The position numbers and the translations under genes are program-made. From Shewanellaceae bacterium UBA2521 (GTDB lineage Bacteria; Pseudomonadota; Gammaproteobacteria; Enterobacterales; Shewanellaceae), in contig DDNL01000092.1 in the NCBI GenBank assembly GCA_002341165.1, positions 4,017 through 13,376 of the forward strand: a DNA stretch of 9,360 nt, in the 5' to 3' direction. Each line of letters opens with the position of its first letter. Position 1 is the stretch's first letter. Below, in pieces: positions 1-6,539 of the stretch. Below the pieces are notes generated by a model. That model was not told where the DNA came from, did no database searches, and saw only the letters and a list, made by a program, of their open reading frames with translations.

Positions 1-76
1 CCGAATAAGCTAGCTCAAGAAATTTTTGTAACTTAAGCTAGCAGTCGAGATTTTTAAATGTTACCTGAGTGTTTGG
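1..76. repeat. 76-bp direct repeat with hairpin, left copy
   Basis: All 76 bases recur without a mismatch at 7192-7267, and in both places the repeat lies just beyond the 3' end of a minus-strand acyltransferase gene. It contains an imperfect inverted repeat, arms 9-19 (GCTAGCTCAAG) and 32-42 (CTTAAGCTAGC), with one mismatch and a 12-base loop. In this copy only, a second dyad GTTACC/GGTAAC (59-64 and 74-79) is followed on the plus strand by a T-rich run and could act as a plus-strand terminator. The repeat runs into the window edge, so its true left limit is unknown. Function is not known. Confidence 0.9.
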
Positions 77-97
77 TAACGTTTTATTTTTCAATGA

Positions 98-1945
98 TTA
101 TGGGTAGTGAGACATAATCTCTTTAAATATAGGCGTGATTCTAGAGGCACCATATTCATTTAAATGATCATCATCAAAATATAAAGGCTTACCTTGATAA
201 TCTCCGTAGCAAAATTGATCGTCACAGAACAGATGCTTTGTACTTATTAACGTTATATTACATTCTTTCTTAAGTTCTTTAGCTATTTTATAAAATAAAC
301 TATTTCTTTGATTATATTCATTTAATGATATTTTAACTCGTTTTTTTCTCTCTTTGTAAAAAAAGCTTTTTAACATTTCTTTAGGTACTTTTAACTTTAG
401 TTCAGGAGTTTGCTCCATGAGATAGACAGGATGATTGAGTGCGATGTGGCAAAGAGACTCTTTATAAGCTTGTATCATTACCTTTTGATATTCAGCATTT
501 CTGTGATGTAGGTGTGCAATCTTTGGAATCTTCGGGATCGGTTTAGGTTTATGGGGTTCATTTTTACCTAAAATATATTGTCCAAATCTGTTATCTACAA
601 AAACAGGTATACCATCATACCCTTCTAGTATTTTTAATGATTTTGCCACATGTTTACCACATGAGTCATCATCTGGAAGGTAATAGTTTTTTACAGTAAA
701 ACAACCACTTTTTGCCAGATTAATAATATTTTTTTCTGAACCCATAGCCTTAGATAGGCTTAAGCCCATAGATTGAGCATGACTATCACCTAAAAGTATA
801 GCTTTAACATCTATATCATCTGGGCATTTATACTGGTTTGTGTCATTCAGAATACATCCTCCTTTACTCATATGGTCTTTTGAACGACTTTTAAAAAGCA
901 TTTGAGCTTCTTCTGGATAGTACCCAAGTGTATTACTTATCAAAAACACTCCGCTTCCTAGAACACCGGCCACTAAAATAATACATATTGGCTTGCATTT
1001 AAAGTATGGTTTTAAATAATGAAATTTAAGAGACTCGATATATTTATGACTTAAGTATCCACACGCAATAGATAATAATAGGCCAGCATACATAAAATTC
1101 TTTTGCAAAGAAAAATAGTAGATTGCAACTACAAGAGGCCAGTGCCAAAGATATATAGAATATGACCAAGTACCTATATATTGAAGTAACTTATTTTTCG
1201 CAAAAACACTATGCTCATTATGTGCTTGAATGACGAAATATGCACCTATGACAGGAAGCAAAGCTAGATAACCTGGCCATGGGTTATCTTCTGAAATGAA
1301 AATGTAAGATATCAATATGAGGCTTAATCCTACCCATTCAATGGCTTTTTTCCTGTTATCAGATAAGTTCCAAGGGAAGAGGTAAGCAATGCCACCAAGC
1401 ATCATCTCCCATGCTCTTGTGGGTAATAAATAGTATGCTGCATGAGGCCATTTATAAGTTGCAATAATGCACCCTATAAAGCCTACAATTGTACCTAGCA
1501 CGATGCATGACTTCATTGCTTTGATAGACATCAACCTTTTCATCGCAACAAGTAAAAGAGGGTAGATAATATAAAATTGCCACTCAACAGATAAAGACCA
1601 AGTATGTAGAAGCCATTTCTCTTTCGATGCAACATCAAAATATCCGGATTCTCTCCAATAAACGATATTGGATAAAAATCCTATGCTGCTTCCAACATGC
1701 TTTCCTAATGCAAGATAATCAATAGGAATAAGATAAAACCAACCGAATATTAATAAGCAGACACATAAAAAAGCGAGTGCTGGAATAATTCTATTTGCTC
1801 GCGCTACATAAAAGCGCATGATAGAAAAGTTATCTTGTTCAAGTCCTCTAAAAATGATTCCGGTCATTAAAAAACCAGAAATCACAAAAAATACATCAAC
1901 GCCGGCAAATCCGCCGGGTAACCAATTTGCATTGATATGAAATAA
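98..1945 (-). pseudogene. 5'-truncated acyltransferase 3 / SGNH fusion (OafA-like), copy A
   Basis: This is a paralogue of the intact gene at 7289-9211. Family members move acyl groups, usually acetyl, across the inner membrane and attach them to surface polysaccharide such as O-antigen. The membrane part keeps the hallmark WSLSVEWQFY segment and many hydrophobic helices. The C-terminal SGNH hydrolase-like part keeps GDSH and the terminal DDDH. Homology reaches upstream only to the Leu-Phe-His matching residues 20-22 of the intact copy (about 1937-1945). Beyond that the frame stays open to a TGA at 1991-1993 without an ATG and without the N-terminal INGLRAIAV segment. The first usable start is a GTG at 1883-1885, matching Val40 of the intact copy, which would drop the family's Arg and His of the R-x10-H motif and the first helix. 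I infer a decayed or inactive copy. Reading of the rest is uninterrupted, so the loss may be recent, or the copy may serve as a recombination donor. Confidence 0.8.
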
Positions 1946-2099
1946 AAGAGCTATATATGATGATGCTGTTTTGCACTTGATTGGTTTACGTCAAAAACAT
2001 GAAAGGTTGTTGTGACTTTTATGCCTTGCGTCCACTGCATGAGCGCTTTATATAGGTTTTAGGTCTGATGTGTACTCAAATTTAATTTGAAGTGTATTC

Positions 2100-2298
2100 G
2101 ATTTCGCCGGTTTTTCGCCTGTTACACCCAATTGCACCCAGTTACTCCTAATTACTCCTAAAAGGGAATAGATCGAGGGTAGAGAATAAATATTTAAAAA
2201 AGGATCTTAGGAAAATTCACCTTGAGAAACAAGGATTTAAGATTTGGTACCAGAGGGCGGACTTGAACCGCCACGCCGCGTTAGCAACGGATTTTGAA
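2100..2298 (-). other. Attachment-site-like composite repeat, copy 1 (arm repeats plus tRNA 3' half)
   Basis: The block matches 6875-7053 in the same orientation. From left to right it holds a shared TTCGCC-rich segment and four tandem 10-bp units at 2121-2160 (gttacaccca, attgcaccca, gttactccta, attactccta). A purine-rich spacer follows, then a small dyad CCTTG-AGAAA-CAAGG near 2220-2234, and finally a tRNA 3' half on the minus strand. Short tandem repeats next to a tRNA 3' end are the usual architecture of a tyrosine-integrase attachment site, where the tandem units bind the integrase arm domain. That role is inferred; no integrase gene is visible in the window. Confidence 0.6.
2245..2298 (-). 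pseudogene. 3' half of a tRNA-Leu-like gene (anticodon loop to CCA), copy 1
   Basis: Read on the minus strand, it starts with the anticodon loop TTCAAAA (anticodon CAA, Leu). It continues with the 3' anticodon stem TCCGT, a long class II variable region able to form a short stem (TGC/GCG), and a perfect T-arm GGCGG-TTCAAGT-CCGCC. It ends with acceptor strand CTCTGGT, discriminator A and CCA. The 5' half (ACCAGAG acceptor strand, D-arm, 5' anticodon stem) is absent: the bases before the loop do not pair with TCCGT. It is therefore not a functional tRNA gene, and best explained as the tRNA portion carried in an integrative element's attachment site. Leu is favoured over Ser by discriminator A and the loop sequence. 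Confidence 0.75.
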
Positions 2299-2309
2299 GA
2301 CTCTTCGCC

Positions 2310-2347
2310 AAAAAACACACCTTAACATGCTTCTTTGTTTAGGTGTG
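2310..2347 (-). terminator. Rho-independent terminator, minus strand
   Basis: Read on the minus strand, arms 2347-2336 and 2327-2316 form a 12-bp stem with a single mismatch and an 8-base loop, directly followed by six T (2315-2310). It lies between the tRNA half and the R promoter. It would stop leftward transcription from the cargo region before the attachment-like block. The matching place at 7065-7107 keeps the T-run but has a weaker stem, and the copy near 4706 keeps the stem but has lost the T-run. Confidence 0.6.
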
Positions 2348-2472
2348 CTTTCTTGCGTTTGTTTGGCTCTTTGCTGTACGATAGTTAACTATTGCTTAAC
2401 TTAGCAATGATTCCCTTAACTCTTTCGATGTGTGCTGGTGGCTGAGTTTTTCCAAATTTTCGATAACAAAGG
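2316..2472 (+). repeat. R module copy 1 (promoter and leader repeat)
   Basis: About 155 bp closely similar to 4706-4860, and more distantly to 7071-7189. Its last 35-40 bases recur at 2771-2809. It ends in a purine-rich AAAGGAG at 2468-2474, sixteen bases before the ATG at 2491. Shared landmarks are the initial dyad, a TTGCGT/TACGAT promoter, a small stem-loop, and a conserved tail containing tgctggtggctgagttttt. The same sequence precedes unrelated genes, so it behaves as a portable expression unit; how it spread is unknown. Confidence 0.8.
2353..2412 (+). promoter_or_regulatory. Promoter and leader stem-loop of R copy 1
   Basis: The -35-like TTGCGT (2353-2358) and -10-like TACGAT (2377-2382) are 18 bp apart. 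The same pair and spacing occur in the copy at 4742-4771, and TTGTGT/TACGAT at 7108-7137. Just downstream, at or near the expected transcription start, AACTATTGCT (2387-2396) and AGCAATGATT (2403-2412) can pair 9 of 10 around loop TAACTT. The equivalent hairpins in the other copies differ in sequence but largely keep pairing. It should drive the small membrane protein gene at 2491. Confidence 0.55.
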
Positions 2473-2490
2473 AGTGGTGCAAGTCTTACT

Positions 2491-2736
2491 ATGAATCTTA
2501 ATAAAAAGTCGTCATCGGTTTCATTTTTATTGACATTTTTCTTTGGTCCTTTAGGTCTTCTCTATTCTTCAATAGCGGGTGCTATCTTCTTATCATTATT
2601 ATGCTTTCTTACTTATTCTACTGTAATAATACCAATGATATGTTGGATTGTTTCGATGGCTTTGGGTGCTAACTGCGTTGAAAAACATAATAAGAATGTT
2701 GATAGATTAGAAGGTCTATTCATGAATCGTCATTAA
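2491..2736 (+). CDS. Small TM2-like membrane protein
   Basis: The product has 81 residues. A short polar N-terminus (NKKSSS) leads into a first helix at about residues 10-33 with the motif FFFGPLGLLYSS. A second helix follows at about 36-59, and then a charged tail (EKHNKNVDRLEG). The layout of a Lys/Ser start, FFxGPLGLLY, a second helix with an aromatic-rich WIVSMALGAN exit and an Asn/His-rich tail resembles small TM2-like inner-membrane proteins of unknown function. The ATG at 2491 is the only start in frame; the likely ribosome-binding GGAG lies 16 bases upstream, which is rather far. It is expressed from R copy 1 and followed by a strong hairpin terminator, so it is a single-gene unit. 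I know no specific function, and phage defence or stress roles would be guesses. Confidence 0.75.
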   Translation: MNLNKKSSSVSFLLTFFFGPLGLLYSSIAGAIFLSLLCFLTYSTVIIPMICWIVSMALGANCVEKHNKNVDRLEGLFMNRH

Positions 2737-2751
2737 ATGTAATATCTCATA

Positions 2752-2789
2752 AGCTACCAGCACTCTTACTTGCTGGTGGCTGAGTTTTT
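2752..2789 (+). terminator. Rho-independent terminator of the small membrane protein gene
   Basis: AGCTACCAGCA (2752-2762) pairs with TGCTGGTGGCT (2771-2781) along all 11 positions with one G-T wobble and an 8-base loop. GAG and five T (2785-2789) follow. The right arm is the conserved tail of the R module, while the left arm occurs only here, so the terminator exists because an R tail sits next to this gene's end. Confidence 0.75.
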
Positions 2790-2809
2790 CCAAGTTTCGA
2801 TAATAAAGG
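2771..2809 (+). repeat. Partial R module (copy 4, leader tail only)
   Basis: This segment matches the last part of R copy 1 (from gctggtggctgagttttt to cgataacaaagg) with a few substitutions and lacks the promoter and upstream hairpins. It ends with AAAGG at 2805-2809, nine bases before the ATG of the broken small ORF at 2819. It therefore keeps the R arrangement of tail, ribosome-binding site and gene start. Confidence 0.75.
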
Positions 2810-2818
2810 TATGTCTTT

Positions 2819-3008
2819 ATGGAAGAAGTGATTTTTAAATTTAAAAATCAAAAAATGTGAAGTTAAGTTAGCTGGAATAAAAGATATAGACGATATTTTA
2901 GCTAAACGAGATTGCCCTAAGTTGAAAGGTACAACTCTAATGAGTGTTTATCAAGTCCTTATTAGTTATATAGATGGTGCTTTTTTACTTAACCAATCTT
3001 GCTCTTGA
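2819..3008 (+). pseudogene. Frameshifted small ORF behind the partial R module
   Basis: From the ATG at 2819 the frame reads MEEVIFKFKNQKM and stops at TGA 2858-2860. Just after a run of six A (2850-2855), the +1 frame stays open as CEVKLAGIKDIDDILAKRDC and onward to TGA 3006-3008. Removing one A would give a continuous protein of about 62 residues. The ribosome-binding AAAGG is nine bases upstream of the ATG. The last 14 codons or so overlap the 3' end of darG on the other strand, suggesting the original 3' end was replaced when the darTG block joined. I do not recognise the family. A sequencing error or a real slippage site in the A-run cannot be excluded. Confidence 0.4.
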
Positions 3009-4030
3009 AGCCGATGAAAAGCAGCAATAATATGCTGAGGCTTCATAGCTGCTTTTCTTTGATTCCAATTATGAACCACCTTTATCAACTCATCACTTGT
3101 AAATTTTTCACCTGCTAGCTCTTGTGTTACGACCCAATGTACTGTTGAAAGTAGCTCCATACCATTTTGAGACTCAAACCCTTCAATAAGTTGAGCAACT
3201 CTATCAAAGCGATGCTTAGTTTCTATATGCTTTTCAAGATAATCAAAAGCTTCTTTAGCTATGTCACCCTTTAATTTTATCTGTGTTTCAGGACTATTCT
3301 TACCATCCGCATAACCCGTAATAAAATGCCCTTCCATTCTCTCAAACACATGACGTAATACATCCGCATAGGGTCCATAATAGTGCTTTTGAAATACAAC
3401 TTTATTTAACGGTTCACCAATGACAGTCAAGAAATATACGAGCTTTTGTACTTCCAACAAAGATAACTGATAACAAAAACCTGTTGAAGTATATTGATAC
3501 ATTAATCCTAAAATAGCAGCTCTTCCTACTGTCATACTAGGGCGACTTTTTTTTGAAGCGTCCTCGACTGTAGGATATTCTTGTGGTGGATAAATTATCC
3601 AATCAATATCAGGTAAATCCGCTAAAGATTTTATGAGTAATTCTTCAACTTGTTGCCAAGGTAAGCCACCTAAACCACTTCCTAAAGCAGGAATAGCAAC
3701 GGATTTGAGTTCTAATCGCTTTACTTCGGCTTTCAAACTTTCTAATCCTTGCTGAATATATTCCAATTTAGATTTTCCTTTCCAATGTGACTTGGTCGGA
3801 AAGTTAATGATATAAAAGGGTGGGGTTATTGAATTTACAGGGACGGTTAAAACATTTCCTATTGTGAATAGTTTTTGATCGCAAGCATTTTTATACACTT
3901 TAAAATTATAAGGAAAGGCTTTTTTAAATTGTAATGCTAAACCTTTACCCATAACACCTACGGTGTTGACAGTATTTATAATAGCATCAGCTTGATCGTG
4001 CAATATGTTGCCTGTTTGATAACGAATCAT
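2966..4030 (-). CDS. darG: DarG: macrodomain DNA ADP-ribosylglycohydrolase antitoxin
   Basis: DarG removes ADP-ribose from DNA bases modified by DarT and also binds and blocks the toxin. Residues 1 to about 150 are a macrodomain: RYQTGNIL at the start, the ADP-ribose-binding stretch NTVNTVGVMGKG (about 19-30), a FPTKSHW segment and ALGSGLGG (about 115-122). With the ATG at 4028-4030 the lysine of FPTK is residue 80, the number I recall for the essential lysine in Thermus DarG. A longer reading would need a TTG at 4046-4048 overlapping darT, so I prefer the ATG; the product is then 354 residues. The C-terminal half, with QKLVYFL (about 195-201) and YYGPYADVL (about 217-225), fits the toxin-binding domain of DarG. 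It follows darT with a 5-base gap, so translation is probably coupled. Confidence 0.88.
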   Translation of the reverse strand: MIRYQTGNILHDQADAIINTVNTVGVMGKGLALQFKKAFPYNFKVYKNACDQKLFTIGNVLTVPVNSITPPFYIINFPTKSHWKGKSKLEYIQQGLESLKAEVKRLELKSVAIPALGSGLGGLPWQQVEELLIKSLADLPDIDWIIYPPQEYPTVEDASKKSRPSMTVGRAAILGLMYQYTSTGFCYQLSLLEVQKLVYFLTVIGEPLNKVVFQKHYYGPYADVLRHVFERMEGHFITGYADGKNSPETQIKLKGDIAKEAFDYLEKHIETKHRFDRVAQLIEGFESQNGMELLSTVHWVVTQELAGEKFTSDELIKVVHNWNQRKAAMKPQHIIAAFHRLQEQDWLSKKAPSI

Positions 4031-4035
4031 AATAT

Positions 4036-4644
4036 CTAATAATACCAATTTGGCTTAACTAAAACATTAGGCTTATGTTGTGATAATTGAAGTAATGTGT
4101 GAACTTCAGTAGCTATCAAATCAGATTTCACACCTATAGATTGTATTGCTGACCACTTTACAGAATCATACGCTAAAAACTCTGCTTGTTTTTCTTCTTT
4201 AAAATAAGTCCAATATTGCTCTGTTGTAATTCTTTTTAAATTCAACTCTTTAATCCTACTAAAATCATCTATTTGCTCAGCATAATCTAAGTCTGCGTGG
4301 ATATCAGTAAAAAAGCAATTACTATTTATTTTACGTATAGAGTTCACACTACTTACCAAATGAATAATTTTTTCTTGTCCACCGTTAAAATCATCATGCC
4401 CTGTGTGAATAACATATAGCATTACAGAGCGTGGACAAAAGTTAAAAGGAACATAATGGCCGATAGTGCCTAAAGCAGCAACTTGTACAGGCCTTTCCAA
4501 GCGTCGTCGCTTAATATGCCTGTAGCCTATGTTTCGATTTGTTACGTTGAGTTCTAAGCGCCTTGCATCAGACCATAAGCATGAATGCGAGATGATGCTG
4601 CTGATATTATCTATATGTGTAATATGTGATACAAGAATTTCCAT
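4036..4644 (-). CDS. darT: DarT: DNA ADP-ribosyltransferase toxin
   Basis: DarT uses NAD+ to attach ADP-ribose to bases of single-stranded DNA, blocking replication; darTG loci act as toxin-antitoxin and phage-defence systems. The 202-residue product is of normal length. Visible family features are HITHIDNI near the start (residues 7-14), a basic stretch RRRLERPV with Arg51, and the HYVPFNFCPRSVMLYVI core (63-79). KQAEFLAYDSVKW follows, whose Glu155 fits the catalytic glutamate. Arg51 and a Glu near 155-170 are the residues I recall as essential in characterised DarT proteins. All appear intact, so the toxin is predicted active. A GGAG lies 13 bases upstream of the ATG, and darG is 5 bases downstream. 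I cannot say from sequence alone whether it modifies thymidine or guanosine. No clean promoter is evident in the short divergent gap. Confidence 0.9.
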   Translation of the reverse strand: MEILVSHITHIDNISSIISHSCLWSDARRLELNVTNRNIGYRHIKRRRLERPVQVAALGTIGHYVPFNFCPRSVMLYVIHTGHDDFNGGQEKIIHLVSSVNSIRKINSNCFFTDIHADLDYAEQIDDFSRIKELNLKRITTEQYWTYFKEEKQAEFLAYDSVKWSAIQSIGVKSDLIATEVHTLLQLSQHKPNVLVKPNWYY

Positions 4645-4705
4645 ATTGAAATTACTACTCCATTAGTTGAAAAGATACCACAAACACAAATGGCAAGAAC
4701 AAGTT

Positions 4706-4860
4706 ACACCTTAACATGCTTCTTTGTTTAGATGTGCTTTCTTGCGTTTGTTTGGTTCTTTAATGTACGATAGCTAATGGTTGCTTTACATGGCAATCAT
4801 TCCCTTAACTCTTTCGATGTGTGCTGGTGGCTGCGTTTTTCCGAATTTTAAGTATCAAGG
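4706..4860 (+). repeat. R module copy 2
   Basis: Closely similar over its whole length to 2316-2472, starting at ACACCTTAACATGC and ending at AAGG (4857-4860), 14 bases before the ATG at 4875. Here it has no tRNA half or T-run on its left. It directly borders the darT upstream region, suggesting that darTG was placed between two R copies or joined by recombination at R. Confidence 0.85.
4742..4801 (+). promoter_or_regulatory. Promoter and leader stem-loop of R copy 2
   Basis: TTGCGT (4742-4747) and TACGAT (4766-4771) are 18 bp apart. AATGGTTGCT (4776-4785) and GGCAATCATT (4792-4801) pair at all ten positions, with two G-T wobbles, around loop TTACAT. Compared with R copy 1 several paired positions changed on both or one side while pairing was kept. 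This should drive the Sel1-repeat gene; a conserved leader of roughly 95 bases separates it from the start codon. Confidence 0.6.
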
Positions 4861-4874
4861 AAATTTAACTCAAT

Positions 4875-6482
4875 ATGGATATAAGATCGATTATGCAAAA
4901 GCTACTTTTAATCTTATCTTTTTTTTTTGTTTTATGCTTATCAGCCTACGCTAAAAAAAACTTTTCTATAGATGACACTTTTAATGTTGCGTTGCAGGCA
5001 ATAAAAAAAGAAGATTACAAACAGGCCTTACCTATCTTACGAACTTTAGCGATACAGCATAACTATATAGATGCGCAGAGTTTATTAGGATTTATCTACT
5101 ATATAGGCCAAGGTGTTTCGCAAAATGATAAAGAGGCTTTTAAGTGGTATAAGCTTGCAGCTGAGCAGGGAAATGTAGATTCGCAATATCTTTTAGGATT
5201 AATGTACTATGAGGGGCAAGGCGTTTCGCAAAATGATAAAGAGGCTGTTAAGTGGTTTAAGCTTGCAGCAGAGCAAGGTCATGTGGATTCGCAAAGTAAT
5301 TTAGGGTTCATGTATGTTAAAGGTAGAGGCGTTTCACAAAGTGATAAAGAAGCTATAAAGTGGTACAAGCTTGCAGCAGAGCAAGGTCATGCAGAAGCGC
5401 AAACTAACTTAGGTTTGATGTACGCAAAGGGTAAAGGTGTTTCGCAAAATGATAAAGAAGCTTTTAAGTGGTATATGAGTGCAGCAGAGCAAGGTCATGC
5501 AGAAGCGCAAACTAACTTAGGTTTGATGTACTCAAAGGGCAAGGGTCTTTCGCAAAGCGATAAAGAAGCTGTTAAGTGGTTTAAGCTTGCAGCAGAGCAA
5601 GGAAATGCAAGAGCTCAAAATAATTTAGGAGTGAGCTACGAAAAAGGCCGAGGCATATCACAAAATGATAAAGAAGCTATTAAGTGGTATAGGCTTGCGG
5701 CAGAGCGAGGAAATGCAAGTGCTCAAAATAACTTAGGTTTTATGTATGCAAAAGGCAAAGGTATTTCGCAAAATGATCAAGAGGCTGTTAAGTGGTTTAA
5801 GCTTGCAGCAGAGCAAGGTGATGTGTGGGCTCAATATAATTTAGGTTTTATGTACGATATAGGAAAAGGTGTTGCACAAGATAATAAAGAAGCGTTCAAG
5901 TGGTATAAGCTTGCAGCAGAGCAAGAGCATGTAGTTTCACAATATAATTTAGGATTCATGTACGTTAGGGGGCAAGGCATCCCACAAAATTATAAAGAAG
6001 CTATTAAGTGGTATAGGCTTGCAGCGGAGCAAGGTTATGTGTGGGCTCAATATAATTTAGGTTTTATGTATGATGAAGGAAAAGGTGTTGCACAAGATTA
6101 TAAAGAGGCGTTCAAGTGGTATAAGCTTGCAGCAGAGCAAGGTCATATATCTGCACAAAATAATCTAGGGGTGAGCTATGAATACGGCCAAGGTGTTTTA
6201 CAGAGTTATAAAAAGGCAGTGGTCTGGTATACACTTGCAGCAGAGCAAGGTCACGCATGGGCTCAAAGAAACTTATCTCATATGTATGAATTAGGGCATG
6301 GCGTTGCAATTAATAAGGTGTATGCACATATGTGGATCAATCTTGCAGCATATAATGGCCATACTGAGGCAGCAAAAGAGCGAGATCAAATCGCTCAAAA
6401 AATGCCAACAAATGAAGTAAATAAAGCTCAAGAGTTAGCAGCTTTATGCATTGATAAAAAATATCATAATTGTGGTGCTTGA
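4875..6482 (+). CDS. Secreted Sel1-repeat (TPR-like) protein
   Basis: The product has 535 residues. A signal peptide covers about residues 1-26 (hydrophobic LLLILSFFFVLCLSAYA, probable cut after AYA). One degenerate and then twelve Sel1-like repeats of 36 residues follow, each around a core such as AxKWYKLAAEQGHxxAQxNLGxMYxxGxGVxQxxKEA. The C-terminal tail is charged and ends KKYHNCGA. Sel1 arrays form an alpha-solenoid that binds other proteins; in bacteria they occur in periplasmic or secreted proteins tied to envelope processes or host interaction. The partner here is unknown. The array shows recent expansion: neighbouring units at 5385 and 5493 are nearly identical, as are blocks at 5823 and 6039, two units apart. 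The ATG at 4875 follows AAGGAAA by about 11 bases; a second ATG at 4893 would still leave a signal peptide. Confidence 0.88.
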   Translation: MDIRSIMQKLLLILSFFFVLCLSAYAKKNFSIDDTFNVALQAIKKEDYKQALPILRTLAIQHNYIDAQSLLGFIYYIGQGVSQNDKEAFKWYKLAAEQGNVDSQYLLGLMYYEGQGVSQNDKEAVKWFKLAAEQGHVDSQSNLGFMYVKGRGVSQSDKEAIKWYKLAAEQGHAEAQTNLGLMYAKGKGVSQNDKEAFKWYMSAAEQGHAEAQTNLGLMYSKGKGLSQSDKEAVKWFKLAAEQGNARAQNNLGVSYEKGRGISQNDKEAIKWYRLAAERGNASAQNNLGFMYAKGKGISQNDQEAVKWFKLAAEQGDVWAQYNLGFMYDIGKGVAQDNKEAFKWYKLAAEQEHVVSQYNLGFMYVRGQGIPQNYKEAIKWYRLAAEQGYVWAQYNLGFMYDEGKGVAQDYKEAFKWYKLAAEQGHISAQNNLGVSYEYGQGVLQSYKKAVVWYTLAAEQGHAWAQRNLSHMYELGHGVAINKVYAHMWINLAAYNGHTEAAKERDQIAQKMPTNEVNKAQELAALCIDKKYHNCGA

Positions 6483-6509
6483 TCATAAGACCGACTTGAA
6501 TATCCATAG

Positions 6510-6539
6510 CTTTTAAGCTGATGAGCTTTGAAGGTTTTT
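6510..6539 (+). terminator. Terminator of the Sel1-repeat gene
   Basis: CTTTTAAGCT (6510-6519) and AGCTTTGAAG (6524-6533) form a 10-bp stem with one mismatch and a 4-base loop GATG. One G and five T (6535-6539) follow. It starts 28 bases after the Sel1 stop codon. Confidence 0.6.

Noticed and set aside
1..42. CRISPR repeat or array
   Set aside because: The hairpin repeat occurs only twice in the window, 7 kb apart, with no spacer structure.
1994..2051. Plus-strand ORF of about 18 codons starting at the ATG near 2000
   Set aside because: It is too short, has no clear ribosome-binding site, and lies in the junction region next to the truncated acyltransferase.
2245..2298. A complete functional tRNA gene
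   Set aside because: No 5' acceptor strand, D-arm or 5' anticodon stem exists in either copy; the preceding bases belong to the repeat.
2316..2472. R copies as integron attC sites
   Set aside because: They contain a promoter and leader rather than the paired core sites of attC, and no integron integrase is visible.
4031..4048. Longer DarG start overlapping darT
   Set aside because: The upstream start would be a TTG, while the ATG at 4030 gives the usual DarG N-terminus and places the conserved lysine at residue 80.
6112..6309. Minus-strand ORF of 65 codons inside the Sel1 gene
   Set aside because: It lies wholly within the Sel1 array and arises from repeat periodicity; its translation has no independent features.
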